From positions 186,001 to 250,000 of the forward strand of contig NZ_WNXQ01000003.1 in NCBI RefSeq assembly GCF_009789075.1: 64,000 nt of DNA. Direction: 5' to 3'. The translations under genes were made by a program, and so were the position numbers. A model generated the notes under the pieces. The model saw only the letters and a list, made by a program, of their open reading frames with translations, made no database searches and had not been told where the DNA came from. The DNA comes from Pseudooceanicola pacificus. GTDB taxonomy: Bacteria; Pseudomonadota; Alphaproteobacteria; Rhodobacterales; Rhodobacteraceae. This document shows, one piece after another, positions 43,516 through 54,252 of this stretch. Positions within the stretch are counted from its first letter, which is position 1. Each line of letters opens with the position of its first letter.

Positions 43516-45455
43516 GCGCGGCTCTTGCCCTGGGACTCGGCTATCGGGCGCAGCTGGCGCAGTTTCTCCTGCTGCGACTTGATCCGGCCGCGGTCCTTTT
43601 CCGGGTAGGTTTCCAGCGGCGGGTCACCCTTGAAGAGCGCCTGCAGCGTGATGTCCCGCGCGATCGGCGCCGCGACAGCCGAGCCGCCGCCGCCATGTTC
43701 GACCACGACCGACACCGCGATCTTGGGATTGTCGTAGGGCGCGAAGTCGACAAACAGCGCATGGTCGCGCCGGTTCCACGGCAGCTGGTCGTTGCGGGTC
43801 ACGCCGCGCGCGCGTTCGCTGGTGGTGATGTTGCGCACCTGGCTGGTGCCGGTCTTGCCGGCCATGCGATAGGCGTCGTCGATGATCCGGTTGGAATAGG
43901 CCGTGCCGCGCCGGTTGTTGCTGACCGAAAACATGGCGCGGCGGACCTGGCGCAGGTGGTTTTCGTTCAGGCCCAGGCTCTCGCCCGCGCCAGAGGGCTG
44001 TTCCACCGAATCCACGCTCTTGATCAGGCGCGGCGTGACCGAGCGCCCGGTGGCGATCCGGGCCGTCATCACCGCCAGCTGCATCGGCGAGGCCAGCACG
44101 AAGCCCTGGCCAATGGCCGAGTTCACGGTGTCGCCGATCAGCCAGTCCTCGCCCCGGACCTCGCGTTTCCAGGCCTTGGTCGGGGCCAGGCCCTGCGCCA
44201 CGGCGGACATCGGGATATCGTGGCGCACGCCGATGCCCAGCTTTTCGGCCATCGCCGCGATGCGTTCGATCCCGACTTCCAGGCTGAGCTCGTAGTAATA
44301 GACGTCGCAGCTTTCGCGCAGCGAGCCTTCGAGGTTCATATGCCCGTGGCCCGAGCCTTTCCAGCAGTGGAAGCGGCGGCCGCTGACCTCCAGGTGGCCG
44401 GGGCACCAGTAGGTGTCTTCCGGCGTGATGATCCCGGCTTCGAGCCCTGCCAGTGCCACGACCATCTTGAAGGTCGAGCCGGGCGGATAGATGCCCTGCA
44501 CGCTTTTCGAGGCAAGCGGGCGGTAGGTGTTGTTCGTCAGGTCCTTGTAGTCGGCCACCGAGATCCCGCGCACGAAGAGGTTGGGATCGAAAGAGGGGGA
44601 GGAGGCGATGGCCAGCAGGTCGCCGCTTTCGCAATCCACCACCACGGCGCTGGCGCTTTCCTCGCCCAGGCGGGCCTGGACGTAGTTCTGCAGCATGTGA
44701 TCGACGGTCAGCTGCAGGTTCGACCCGGCCACGCCCTCGCGCCGGTCGAGCTCGCGCATCACGCGGCCGACGGCGTTCACCTCGACCCGGCGCGCACCGG
44801 CCTTGCCGCGCAGCTGGTCCTCCAGCTTGGCCTCCAGCCCGACCTTGCCGATCTGGAACCGGGGGATGCGCAGCAGCTGGTCCGGGTCTTCCATCCGTTC
44901 CAGGTCGTAATCGCTGATCGGACCGACATAGCCCACGACATGGGCGAAATCGGCGTTCAGGGGATAGACGCGGCTCAGCCCCACCTCGGGCGTGATGCCG
45001 GGCAGGGCGGGGGCGTTCACGGCGACGCGGCTGATGTCTTCCCAGGTCACCCGGTCGGCCAGGGTGATCGGCAGGAAGGGCGCCGAGCGGTTCATCTCGG
45101 TCAGGGCGCGGTTCAGCTCGTCCTCGTCCAGTTCGACCAGCGAGGACAGGCGCCGGATCGTGTCGTCCACGTTTCCGGCATCCTCGCGCACGATGACGAT
45201 CCGATAGGCCGGTTCGTTGCGGGCGATCACCGCGCCGTTGCGGTCGAAAATCTCGCCGCGTGCCGGGGGGATCAGGCGGATGTTCACCCGGTTCTCCTCG
45301 GCCAGCAGGCGGAACTTGTCGGCCTGGTCGACCTGCATATAGCGCATGCGCAGCGCCAGCAGACCCATGATGCCGGCCTGCGCGCCGCCCAGGATCAGGC
45401 CGCGCCGGGTGATCCGGCGCTGGCTGTCGGCGCTATCGCGGGGCGAGCGCTTCAC
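43512..45455 (-). CDS. mrdA: Penicillin-binding protein 2 (elongation transpeptidase)
   Basis: 647 residues from the GTG overlapping the mreD stop (GTGA). A single transmembrane helix near the N-terminus (RRGLILGGAQAGIMGLLALR), pedestal/dimerisation domain with LIPPARGEIFDRNGAVIARNEPAY, then transpeptidase domain with Ser327-T-F-Lys330, SxN-type SCDVYYY and KTGTSQV. Carries the usual PBP2 segments YPLNADFAHVVGYVGPIS and RGKAGARRVEVNAVGRV. It cross-links side-wall peptidoglycan with RodA and MreC. Translation is coupled both to mreD and to rodA. Confidence 0.96.
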   Translation of the reverse strand: MKRSPRDSADSQRRITRRGLILGGAQAGIMGLLALRMRYMQVDQADKFRLLAEENRVNIRLIPPARGEIFDRNGAVIARNEPAYRIVIVREDAGNVDDTIRRLSSLVELDEDELNRALTEMNRSAPFLPITLADRVTWEDISRVAVNAPALPGITPEVGLSRVYPLNADFAHVVGYVGPISDYDLERMEDPDQLLRIPRFQIGKVGLEAKLEDQLRGKAGARRVEVNAVGRVMRELDRREGVAGSNLQLTVDHMLQNYVQARLGEESASAVVVDCESGDLLAIASSPSFDPNLFVRGISVADYKDLTNNTYRPLASKSVQGIYPPGSTFKMVVALAGLEAGIITPEDTYWCPGHLEVSGRRFHCWKGSGHGHMNLEGSLRESCDVYYYELSLEVGIERIAAMAEKLGIGVRHDIPMSAVAQGLAPTKAWKREVRGEDWLIGDTVNSAIGQGFVLASPMQLAVMTARIATGRSVTPRLIKSVDSVEQPSGAGESLGLNENHLRQVRRAMFSVSNNRRGTAYSNRIIDDAYRMAGKTGTSQVRNITTSERARGVTRNDQLPWNRRDHALFVDFAPYDNPKIAVSVVVEHGGGGSAVAAPIARDITLQALFKGDPPLETYPEKDRGRIKSQQEKLRQLRPIAESQGKSRA

Positions 45456-46000
45456 AGCCGGTGCCCCAGGGTGTCGACCTCGCCCGGCGCGGTCTTGCGC
45501 AGCCCGAAGAAGCCCAGCGACAGCAGCACCACCAGCGGGTAGATCACCACCGTGGCCACCAGCTGCATGACGCTGAGCATCAGCGGCGCCTGTTCCACCA
45601 TGAACAGCGCCAGCACCACGCGATAGCCCGCGAGCACCGCGGCCATCGCCAGCGCGGCGGCCAGCCATTCGGCGGGGAAGGGCAGTTCGCGCATCACCCG
45701 GGCCCGCGCCTTGAGCCATTCGCAGGCCAGCACCACCAGCGCGGCCATCAGGCCGGGCGGGCGCTGGAACAGCAGGTCGGCCAGCAGGATCACCATTCCG
45801 ATCATCAGGGCCGGGGCGAATTCCGGGCGGCGCAGCGTCCAGGCACAGCAGAGCGCCAGCAGCACATCCGGTCCGGCCCACCGGCGCGGCACGGTTTCCA
45901 GCGGCATCAGGTTGAACAGGATCAGCGCCAGCGCGATCAGGACAAAGGCCAGCCGCATGGTCCAGCGCCGCGCCGGAGAGGAGGAGGTGGCTTCAGCCAT
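45452..46000 (-). CDS. mreD: Rod shape-determining protein MreD
   Basis: 182 residues; five predicted transmembrane helices (MRLAFVLIALALILFNLMPL, GPDVLLALCCAW, LMIGMVILLADLLFQRPPGLMAALVVL, AALAMAAVLAGYRVVLALFM, LMQLVATVVIYPLVVLLSL). The segment PDVLLALCCAWTLRRPEFAPAL...LADLLFQRPPGL is characteristic. MreD is an inner-membrane elongasome partner of MreC and PBP2. The start overlaps the mreC stop by eight bases, and its own stop overlaps mrdA. Confidence 0.94.
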   Translation of the reverse strand: MAEATSSSPARRWTMRLAFVLIALALILFNLMPLETVPRRWAGPDVLLALCCAWTLRRPEFAPALMIGMVILLADLLFQRPPGLMAALVVLACEWLKARARVMRELPFPAEWLAAALAMAAVLAGYRVVLALFMVEQAPLMLSVMQLVATVVIYPLVVLLSLGFFGLRKTAPGEVDTLGHRL

Positions 46001-46910
46001 CGGGCTTGTCCTCCTTGGCGACCTCGTCCACTGCGGCGCCGCCGGGCAGCACGCGGGGGGCGATCAGCCCGCCGGGGTCGTTGATCTCTTCGGTGCCCAG
46101 ATGGCGCAGGACGCGCAGGAACTCCAGCCGTTCGTAATCCGCCGCCAGCCGCACGCGCAGGCGCCCGCCCGGGTCCTGTGCCACCTGGCCGACCAGCAGG
46201 CCCGCCGGAAAGACGCCCCCGTCGCCCGAGGACACCACCCGGTCGCCCGGGCGCACCAGATCGGGGTTTTCCAGGAATTCGATCGGCGGCACCGCGGAAT
46301 TGTCCCCCGCCAGCATCGCGCGCTGGCCCGAGGGCTGGATCGTCACCGGGATGCGGCTGGAGGTGTCGGTCAGCAGGATCACCCGGCTGGTGCTCTTGCC
46401 CACGCCGCTGATGCGCCCGACCAGCCCGATCCCGTCCATCGCCGCCCAGCCGTCCACGATGCCGTCGCGGGCGCCGATGTTCAGCAGCACGGACTGCCGG
46501 AAGGGCGATCCGCTGTCGGCCATCACCACGCCGGTGACATAGGTCAGCCGCGGGTCCAGCCGCACGTTGTTCAGATCCAGCAGGCGGGCGTTTTCCTGCT
46601 CAAGCTGCAGGGCGGCCTCTTTCCAGGCCTTCATCTGCTGCAGTTCGCGGCGCAGCTCCTGGTTCTGTTCGTGGATGCGGCGGTATGACTGGAAATCCCG
46701 CAGGATGTTCACGGTGGCCGTCACCGGCGCCATCGCCCAGTCGAAACTGGGCATCAGATCGTCGACCACCTGCGCGCGGAAGCGTTCCACCCGGGGGCTG
46801 TCGATCCGCCAGAGCAGAAAGACACCCATCAGGCACAGGACCAGCACCCCCACCAGCAGACGCCGCAGCGGGGTGACAAAATCCTCTTCCTGACCGCGGT
46901 TGCGAGCCAA
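45993..46910 (-). CDS. mreC: Rod shape-determining protein MreC
   Basis: 305 residues from a TTG at 46910 preceded by AAGGGGG; no alternative ATG lies in frame nearby. One transmembrane helix (LRRLLVGVLVLCLMGVFLLWRI), a coiled coil (about 75-115; RRIHEQNQELRRELQQMKAWKEAALQLEQENARLLDL), then the beta-barrel domain with TGVVMADSGSPFRQSVLLNIGARDGI and GLVGRISGVGKSTSRVILLTD. MreC assembles in the periplasm and activates PBP2-RodA. The acidic C-terminal tail (AAVDEVAKEDKPDG) is extra. Confidence 0.95.
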   Translation of the reverse strand: MARNRGQEEDFVTPLRRLLVGVLVLCLMGVFLLWRIDSPRVERFRAQVVDDLMPSFDWAMAPVTATVNILRDFQSYRRIHEQNQELRRELQQMKAWKEAALQLEQENARLLDLNNVRLDPRLTYVTGVVMADSGSPFRQSVLLNIGARDGIVDGWAAMDGIGLVGRISGVGKSTSRVILLTDTSSRIPVTIQPSGQRAMLAGDNSAVPPIEFLENPDLVRPGDRVVSSGDGGVFPAGLLVGQVAQDPGGRLRVRLAADYERLEFLRVLRHLGTEEINDPGGLIAPRVLPGGAAVDEVAKEDKPDG

Positions 46911-46992
46911 TGGACCCCCTTTGCCTCAAGGGCGGGCAGTGCGCCGTTCCGATGCCGGGCGCCTCCGGTGGAATTCCCCGAATCTGGGGAAA

Positions 46993-48355
<1,363 letters not shown>

Positions 48356-49063
48356 TCACTCTGCCAGCAGGCCGTCGACCCATTCGGGCACCGTTTGCGT
48401 GGCCGGTCCCGCGATGTGTTCGGCGAAATCCGATGCCACGGCCGAGGCCTCCAGATTGATCTCGACCGTATGCGCCCCGGCCATCATCGCGGCCCGGACG
48501 AACCCGGCCGCGGGGTAGACCTGGCCGCTGGTGCCGATGGCGGCGAAGAGGGTGCAGGACAGCAGATGCCCCTCGATCTCGTCCAGGTGATAGGGCATCT
48601 CGCCGAACCATACGACATCCGGGCGGGTCGGGCCGCCATCGCAGGCGGGGCAGGGGTCTTCCAGCCGCCAGGCCTCTGCGAACGGCTTGGGCCAGCGGTG
48701 GCCGCAGTGGTTGCAGAGCAGGGCGTCGATCACCCCGTGCATGTGCAGCACCTCGGTCGAGCCGCCGCGCTCGTGCAGGCGGTCGACATTCTGGGTGATC
48801 AGCACCACCTCGCCGGGATGGTCCGCCTGCAGCCGGGCCAGCGCCTGGTGGGCGGCGTTGGGCTGCACCTCCAGATGGCGGTGGCGGCGCATGTTGTAGA
48901 AGTCGTTGACCATCTGCGGGTCGCGGGCAAAGCCCTCGGGCGTGGCGACATCCTGGACCCGGCGGTTTTCCCACAACCCGCCCGCGCCTCGAAAGGTGCC
49001 CAGCCCGCTTTCGGCCGAGATTCCGGCGCCGGTCAGGATGACGATCTTTTCGCTGCGTGGCAT
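48356..49063 (-). CDS. cobB: NAD-dependent protein deacylase (sirtuin, CobB type)
   Basis: 235 residues. Sirtuin motifs: ILTGAGISAESGLGTFRG, ITQNVDRLHERGGS, catalytic His in VLHMHGV, zinc cysteines CNHCGHRW and CPACDGG, GTSGQVYPAAGF and NLEAS. The YxxR pair (FYNMRRHRH), which marks class III sirtuins able to remove succinyl/malonyl groups, is present. It deacylates lysines, classically activating acetyl-CoA synthetase. Divergent from the tyrosine phosphatase gene, from which it is separated by 38 bases. Confidence 0.95.
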   Translation of the reverse strand: MPRSEKIVILTGAGISAESGLGTFRGAGGLWENRRVQDVATPEGFARDPQMVNDFYNMRRHRHLEVQPNAAHQALARLQADHPGEVVLITQNVDRLHERGGSTEVLHMHGVIDALLCNHCGHRWPKPFAEAWRLEDPCPACDGGPTRPDVVWFGEMPYHLDEIEGHLLSCTLFAAIGTSGQVYPAAGFVRAAMMAGAHTVEINLEASAVASDFAEHIAGPATQTVPEWVDGLLAE

Positions 49064-49101
49064 GGCTTTCCCCGGGCTGCTGGCTCGCCTATCACTGAAA
49101 C

Positions 49102-49608
49102 ATGAACCAGAGCCCCGAGACCACCCCGCCGCGCATCCTCTTCGTCTGCCTGGGCAATATCTGCCGATCCCCGGCAGCCGAAGGCGTGTTCCGCGCGATG
49201 GCGACGGGCAGGGCGGTCGAGATCGACAGCGCCGGCACCGGCGGCTGGCATGTGGGCGAAGCGCCCTATGCCCCGATGCAGCAGGCCGCCCGGGCGCGGG
49301 GCTACGATCTGTCCGGCCTCAGGGCGCGGCAGTTCGTGGCGGGGGATTTCCTGCGGTTCGACCTGATCCTGGGCATGGATGGCGAGAATCTGCGCGCAAT
49401 CGAAGGGTTGCGGCCCCGGGGCAATCAGACCCCGGTGGCCCCGTTCATGCGCTTTGCCCCGGACACCGGCGCGGAGTCCGTGCCGGACCCGTATTACACC
49501 CGCGACTTCGACGGCGCGCTCGACCTGGTCGAGGCCGCTTCACGCGGGTTGCTGAGGGCGCTGGATCAGGAGCAGCTGGCCTCGGCCGTTTCGCCGAACT
49601 GGCGGTAG
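49102..49608 (+). CDS. Low-molecular-weight protein-tyrosine phosphatase
   Basis: 168 residues. P-loop FVCLGNICRSPAAEGVF (C-x5-R-S), and the general-acid loop VPDPYYTRDFDGALDLVE with DPYY. Length is typical. Cytoplasmic; in bacteria these enzymes act on autophosphorylated tyrosine kinases of polysaccharide export or on arginine phosphate. Capsule genes lie at the window's right edge but not beside it. The last 43 bases overlap the convergent small exported protein gene. Confidence 0.94.
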   Translation: MNQSPETTPPRILFVCLGNICRSPAAEGVFRAMATGRAVEIDSAGTGGWHVGEAPYAPMQQAARARGYDLSGLRARQFVAGDFLRFDLILGMDGENLRAIEGLRPRGNQTPVAPFMRFAPDTGAESVPDPYYTRDFDGALDLVEAASRGLLRALDQEQLASAVSPNWR

Positions 49609-49874
49609 CGCGTCCAGAACGAGTTGTGGAAGCCGGATTTCGACATCCGCACATCCTGCGCCTTCTGCGGGTTGCGGAAGAACTGCGCGGCCAGGCGCTG
49701 GTCGCGCCCGTCGAGGGTGCGGTCGGCGGCGCGCTGGATGCAGCCGCAGAGCGACGGCGAACGTGCCGAGCGGTCCGACGACATGCAGGCGCGGCTGATC
49801 GGCCCCGCCTGAGCAACGGTGGAAATGGAAACAACGGCCACAATGGCCGCAACTGCGATGCGTTTGGTGTTCAC
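49566..49874 (-). CDS. Small exported protein of unknown function
   Basis: 102 residues; GTG start. Signal peptide MNTKRIAVAAIVAVVSISTVAQA. The mature part has four cysteines (CMSSDRSARSPSLCGCIQRAAD, and a C-terminal CS), probably forming disulfides, and a conserved-looking middle, RTLDGRDQRLAAQFFRNPQKAQDVRMSKS. Homologues in Rhodobacteraceae are, as I recall, often named arginine transporter, a label with no support in the sequence. Its 3' end overlaps the tyrosine phosphatase gene by 43 bases. Confidence 0.8.
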   Translation of the reverse strand: MNTKRIAVAAIVAVVSISTVAQAGPISRACMSSDRSARSPSLCGCIQRAADRTLDGRDQRLAAQFFRNPQKAQDVRMSKSGFHNSFWTRYRQFGETAEASCS

Positions 49875-50187
49875 TGCCTCGGTCCCGTATCTGTATCCGG
49901 CCCGGGATTTTCCCCTGGTGCCGGTCGGTTTGCCTGGGCAGGTTTATGCCGGATTTCCGGTCAATTTTCAATGAAACACATGAAGAACATGGCGCAAATT
50001 GCTGAAAATGTTCCCTTTGTGCACTGTCACCCCGTCCGAGGGCTTTCGAAGGCCGGGCGCCGCAAGAGCCATCGAAGCGCCACCACATCAGGTTGCAGAT
50101 CAGCCCCACGCGCCCCACCAGATGTTGCGGGCAGCAAAAGGCCCGAGGCGGTGATCCCGCCCCGGGCCCTGGCCGTCATCCTGGCGT
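49875..50187. other. Gene-free region
   Basis: 313 bases between two leftward genes. The right part is the 3' flank of the metal hydrolase gene; the left part (49875-50030, relatively AT-rich) must contain the promoter of the small exported protein. No reading frame with a ribosome-binding site and no T-tract terminator were recognised. Confidence 0.4.
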
Positions 50188-50952
50188 TCAGCCGTACCAG
50201 GGGCCCATCTTCACCTCGGTCGCGGCGCCTGCGTCCTTGAGCATCGCGGTAAATTTCTCGGGATCCGAGTCGCGGTAGTGGTAGGGGTAGACCACGCCGG
50301 GCTGGAATTCCGCCACGGCCGAGGCCGCCTGCGATTCGTCCATCGTGTAGGGCAGGTTGAACGGCACGAAGGCGACGTCGATCCCCTCCAGCGCGCGCAT
50401 CTCGGGGATGTCTTCGGTATCCCCGGCGATATAGACGGTCAGCCCGTCGAATTTCAGCACATAGCCGTTGTCGCGCCCCTGGGGATGATACTTCAGCCGA
50501 TCCTCGGTCAGGTTGTAGGCCGGAATCGCGTCGACGCTCAGCCCCAGGATCTCGGTGCTGTCGCCATTGCCGATCGCGGTCGCCCGCGCCTTGAGCCCGT
50601 CGGGCAGCTTGTCGAACACCGCCGGGTTGGTCAGCAGCTGCGTGCTGGGCCCGACCAGCGCGGCCAGGGTGTCGGCGTTGTAATGGTCGCCATGCTCATG
50701 CGTGATCAGGATCAGGTCGGGCGCGGGATAATCGCCATAGGCCGAGGCCTCGCCCACCGGGTCGTTGTAGATCGTGCCCACCGGTGTCTCCATGACAAAG
50801 GAGGCATGGCTGACCGGGTGAATCGTGACCTCTCCGCCGTTGGTCTTGTAGGTGTCCGCCATATGGGCGGCGGCCATCCCGGCATAGGGCCGGATCAGCG
50901 TTGCACCGCCGGCGGCGGCTGCGGTCAGCAGGACTGTTCTGCGGTTCATCAT
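50188..50952 (-). CDS. Tat-exported metal-dependent hydrolase (metallo-beta-lactamase fold)
   Basis: 254 residues from the first of two ATGs, with GGGAG seven bases upstream. N-terminal MNRRTVLLTAAAAGGATLI is a twin-arginine-type leader. Metal motif THEHGDHYNADTL (HxHxDH), then VDAIPAYNLTEDRL, IAGDTEDIPEM (metal Asp) and YPYHYRDSD (last His). It belongs to the UPF0173/L-ascorbate-lactonase-like branch. Export is unusual for that branch; the substrate is unknown. Divergent from lepA. Confidence 0.9.
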   Translation of the reverse strand: MMNRRTVLLTAAAAGGATLIRPYAGMAAAHMADTYKTNGGEVTIHPVSHASFVMETPVGTIYNDPVGEASAYGDYPAPDLILITHEHGDHYNADTLAALVGPSTQLLTNPAVFDKLPDGLKARATAIGNGDSTEILGLSVDAIPAYNLTEDRLKYHPQGRDNGYVLKFDGLTVYIAGDTEDIPEMRALEGIDVAFVPFNLPYTMDESQAASAVAEFQPGVVYPYHYRDSDPEKFTAMLKDAGAATEVKMGPWYG

Positions 50953-51120
50953 TGTCGCGCTCCCTGTTCGCGGTTCTATCCGCCACATAGATAGAGCGCG
51001 CCCGGGATCCGCCCGATCACAATGACGTTTGGTTCCGTTACAGCGCATCGTCCGGAATACCGGCGCCGCAGCCATATGGCATCTTCCGCGCCCCGCGGAC
51101 CTCTGCTATCTGAGCGTGCC

Positions 51121-52923
51121 ATGACTGACAGATCCCTGATCCGCAACTTCTCCATCGTCGCCCATATCGACCACGGGAAATCCACCCTGGCCGACCGGCT
51201 GATCCAGCTCACCGGCACGGTTGCCGAACGTGACATGAAGGAGCAGTTGCTCGACGCGATGGATATCGAACGCGAGCGGGGGATCACCATCAAGGCGAAC
51301 ACCGTCCGCATCGAATATCCGGCCAAGGACGGCAAGACCTATGTCCTGAACCTGATCGACACCCCCGGCCATGTCGACTTTGCCTATGAGGTGTCGCGCT
51401 CGATGCAGGCGGTCGAGGGCTCGCTGCTTGTCGTCGACGCCACGCAGGGGGTCGAGGCGCAGACGCTGGCGAACGTCTACCAGGCCATCGACGCGGACCA
51501 CGAGATCGTGCCGGTGCTGAACAAGATCGACCTGCCGGCCTCGGAACCCGAACGGGTGAAGGAGCAGATCGAGGATGTGATCGGCATCGACGCCTCCGAG
51601 GCGGTGCTGATCTCGGCCAAGACGGGCATCGGCATCCCCGATGTGCTGGAGGCCATCGTCACCCGCCTGCCGGCCCCGCCCGTGGGCGATGCCGACGCGC
51701 CGCTCAAGGCGATGCTGGTCGATTCGATCTATGACCCCTATCTGGGCGTCGTGGTCATCGTCCGCGTCATCGACGGGGTCCTGAAAAAGGGCCAGCGGAT
51801 CAAGATGATGAAGACCGGCGGCGTCTACGAGATCGACCGCGTCGGCGTCTACCGCCCGGCGATGCAGAATGTCGCCAGCCTCGGCCCCGGCGAGATCGGC
51901 TTCATCACCGCGCAGATCAAGCAGGTGCGCGACACCCGCGTCGGCGACACGATCACGACCGAGAAGAAGGGCTGCGACAAGGCCCTGCCGGGCTTCAAGC
52001 CGTCGATCCCGGTGGTGTTCTGCGGTCTCTTCCCGGTCGACAGCTCGGAATTCGAGGATCTGCGCGACGCGATCGAGAAACTGGCGCTGAACGACGCCTC
52101 CTTCTCCTTCGAGATGGAGACCTCGGCCGCGCTCGGCTTCGGCTTCCGCTGCGGTTTCCTGGGGCTGCTGCACCTTGAGGTGATCCGCGACCGGATCGAG
52201 CGGGAATACGATATCGAGCTGATCACCACCGCGCCCTCGGTGATCTACCACGTGCATATGCGCGACGGGTCCGAGATCGACCTGCACAACCCCGCGGACA
52301 TGCCCGACCTGACCCATGTCGACCATATCGAGGAACCGCGGATCAAGGCGACGATCCTGGTGCCCGACGAATTCCTGGGCGATGTGCTCAAGCTCTGCCA
52401 GGACCGGCGCGGCATTCAGATGGACCTGACCTATGCCGGCGCCCGCGCGATGGTGGTCTACGACCTGCCGCTGAACGAGGTCGTCTTCGATTTCTACGAC
52501 CGGCTGAAGTCTGTGACCAAGGGCTATGCCTCGTTCGATTACCAGCTTCTGGGGTATCGCGAGGATTCGCTGGTCAAGATGCAGATCCTGGTGAATGACG
52601 AGCCTGTCGACGCCCTGTCGATCATGGTCCACCGCGACCGCGCCGAGATGCGCGGCCGGGCGATGTGCGAGAAGCTGAAAGAGCTGATCCCCCGCCACAT
52701 GTTCAAGATCCCGATCCAGGCGGCCATCGGCGGCAAGGTCATCGCCCGCGAGACCCTGGCCGCCCTGCGCAAGGACGTGACGGCGAAATGCTACGGCGGC
52801 GACGCGACCCGGAAGAAGAAGCTGCTGGAGAAGCAGAAGGCCGGGAAGAAGAAGATGCGCCAGTTCGGCAAGGTGGATATCCCGCAGGAAGCCTTCATCA
52901 GCGCCCTCAAGATGGACAGCTGA
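51121..52923 (+). CDS. lepA: Elongation factor 4 (LepA)
   Basis: 600 residues from ATG 51121. GTPase motifs [16 protein letters not shown] (G1), RGITIKA (G2), [12 protein letters not shown] (G3), NKIDLP (G4) and ISAKTG (G5), followed by EF-G-like domains II, III and V and the LepA-specific C-terminal domain ([35 protein letters not shown]). LepA is a ribosomal GTPase acting during initiation or back-translocation under stress. A longer in-frame start at 51076 is possible but not family-like. Confidence 0.97.
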   Translation: MTDRSLIRNFSIVAHIDHGKSTLADRLIQLTGTVAERDMKEQLLDAMDIERERGITIKANTVRIEYPAKDGKTYVLNLIDTPGHVDFAYEVSRSMQAVEGSLLVVDATQGVEAQTLANVYQAIDADHEIVPVLNKIDLPASEPERVKEQIEDVIGIDASEAVLISAKTGIGIPDVLEAIVTRLPAPPVGDADAPLKAMLVDSIYDPYLGVVVIVRVIDGVLKKGQRIKMMKTGGVYEIDRVGVYRPAMQNVASLGPGEIGFITAQIKQVRDTRVGDTITTEKKGCDKALPGFKPSIPVVFCGLFPVDSSEFEDLRDAIEKLALNDASFSFEMETSAALGFGFRCGFLGLLHLEVIRDRIEREYDIELITTAPSVIYHVHMRDGSEIDLHNPADMPDLTHVDHIEEPRIKATILVPDEFLGDVLKLCQDRRGIQMDLTYAGARAMVVYDLPLNEVVFDFYDRLKSVTKGYASFDYQLLGYREDSLVKMQILVNDEPVDALSIMVHRDRAEMRGRAMCEKLKELIPRHMFKIPIQAAIGGKVIARETLAALRKDVTAKCYGGDATRKKKLLEKQKAGKKKMRQFGKVDIPQEAFISALKMDS

Positions 52924-53007
52924 GGCTGTCCGTCTTGCGCGTTGAGGAAGGTCAGTGCGCGAAAGCGAATTGCCGATAGGCAAATCGCGTGCGGCACCCG
53001 GTTGGGG

Positions 53008-53184
53008 TCACCGTTTGTATTCAATATCGATTTGAAAATCTTTTTGTTTCACAGTCATTTTCATCGGGCCTCCGAGAATATTCAGTAGACCAATTAGGCA
53101 AGATGCAATTGCAAAAACGTTACTCGTGGTCAGTCTCGGGCCGTTTTGAGGTGTTGCCCTTTTGACCATTTTCCAGAATAGCAC
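53008..53184 (-). CDS. Candidate small membrane protein in an AT-rich gap
   Basis: 58 codons from a GTG at 53184 with AAGGGTGAG about five bases upstream, or 53 from the ATG at 53169. The predicted peptide has one hydrophobic helix, SNVFAIASCLIGLLNILGG, followed by a charged tail MKMTVKQKDFQIDIEYKR. Codon use is AT-rich, unlike the neighbours, suggesting recent acquisition. It lies in the 845-base gap (52924-53769) between lepA and the cytochrome b561 gene, where I saw no other convincing gene. The function is unknown and the reality of this gene unproven. Confidence 0.4.
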   Translation of the reverse strand: MLFWKMVKRATPQNGPRLTTSNVFAIASCLIGLLNILGGPMKMTVKQKDFQIDIEYKR

Positions 53185-53431
53185 TCCAGCTCACCCTTGT
53201 TTTGGAGACGGTACAAGGTCTGTCGAAGTGCGGTTTCTGCTCGTCCATGCACAAACTGGGCGAAATTGCCGTTATAGTGTTAATGTGCGGAATGCTCTTG
53301 GTCTGGCTACGCTAAGTCGGTGTTAACGGGCGAAGTTGATCATTAGCGTCAGTGTTATCGATGAACTTTCATCAGAAAAATTCGCAAATAACGCAGATAA
53401 CATTGATTCGCTTCATTGCCTTACTCTACCC

Positions 53432-53637
53432 GCCCGGCAACGCCGGGCTGCGCCTGCCTGCCCCCCGGCAGGCGCATTCGCGCCCGCCCAGGCAGGCGCA
53501 GCCCTCACCTCTGATGCACAACCGACAGGCTGGGTGGCCTGGAACCCGACGGATGGGGCGCGTCAGATGCCCCTGCCGTTCGACGGGCTTGCGCCGCGCC
53601 ACTGGCGCGACGGTGCCGTCTCACCCCGGCAGGCGCA
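53432..53637. repeat. Repeat-rich block upstream of the cytochrome b561 gene
   Basis: Hairpin GCCCGGC-AAC-GCCGGGC (53432-53448), then a hairpin TGCGCCTGCC (53449-53458) / GGCAGGCGCA (53467-53476). The 10-mer GGCAGGCGCA is repeated at 53491-53500 and 53628-53637. It abruptly follows the AT-rich stretch 52990-53420. No protein reading frame here is convincing. Confidence 0.55.
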
Positions 53638-53769
53638 GCGCTCGGCACAAGGCGCCCCTTGGCAAAATGCCCGATATCCGACGGCGCGCCATCCGGACCC
53701 TCTTGCCAACCCGCACCTCTCCCCGCCATCCTGCCGCGACCCCGTTCAACCGCATGCGAGCCAGACCCG

Positions 53770-54252
53770 ATGCCCACCACCTATTCCCGCACCCAGATCG
53801 TCCTGCATTGGGCGGTTGTCCTGCTGATCCTTGTCCAGTTCCTGGCTCATGACGGGATGGAACACGCCTGGGACGCCCTGGAGGACACCGGCACCGCCGC
53901 CACGACCCCGGGCGCGCTGCTGCACATCGTGGCGGGGCTGGGGGTGCTGGCGCTGGCGCTCTGGCGGCTGGGGCTGCGGGCCACGCGCGGTGCGCCGCCG
54001 CCGCCCGAGGGCGACGGGGCCGCGCAGAGACTCGCCGCGGCGGTCACGCATTGGGTGCTCTACGCGCTGATCCTCCTCATCCCGCTCAGCGGGGCGGCGG
54101 CCTGGTTCCTGGGGGCAGAGCCCGCGGGCGAGGCGCATGAGGTGCTGACAAGCCTGATCCTGGTGGTGACCGCGCTGCATGTGGCCGCCGCGCTCTACCA
54201 CCAGTTCGTCAAGCGGGACGGCTTGCTGGCGCGGATGTGGCGGCCGGGCTGA
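53770..54252 (+). CDS. Cytochrome b561 family protein
   Basis: 160 residues, four transmembrane helices (TQIVLHWAVVLLILVQFLA, LLHIVAGLGVLALALWRLGL, VTHWVLYALILLIPLSGAAAWFL, EVLTSLILVVTALHVAAAL). Candidate haem ligands are His in IVLHW, LLHIV, VTHW and LHVAAALYHQFVKRD, the layout of two-haem b561. ATG 53770 begins the family-like MPTTYSRTQIVLHW. It probably moves electrons between the quinone pool and a periplasmic acceptor. No YceI-type partner adjoins it. Confidence 0.92.
   Translation: MPTTYSRTQIVLHWAVVLLILVQFLAHDGMEHAWDALEDTGTAATTPGALLHIVAGLGVLALALWRLGLRATRGAPPPPEGDGAAQRLAAAVTHWVLYALILLIPLSGAAAWFLGAEPAGEAHEVLTSLILVVTALHVAAALYHQFVKRDGLLARMWRPG

Noticed and set aside
53336-53827. 163-codon plus-strand frame between lepA and the b561 gene
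   Set aside because: It runs through the repeat block, is Pro/Ala/Arg low-complexity and has no ribosome-binding site; the composition shifts in the middle of it.
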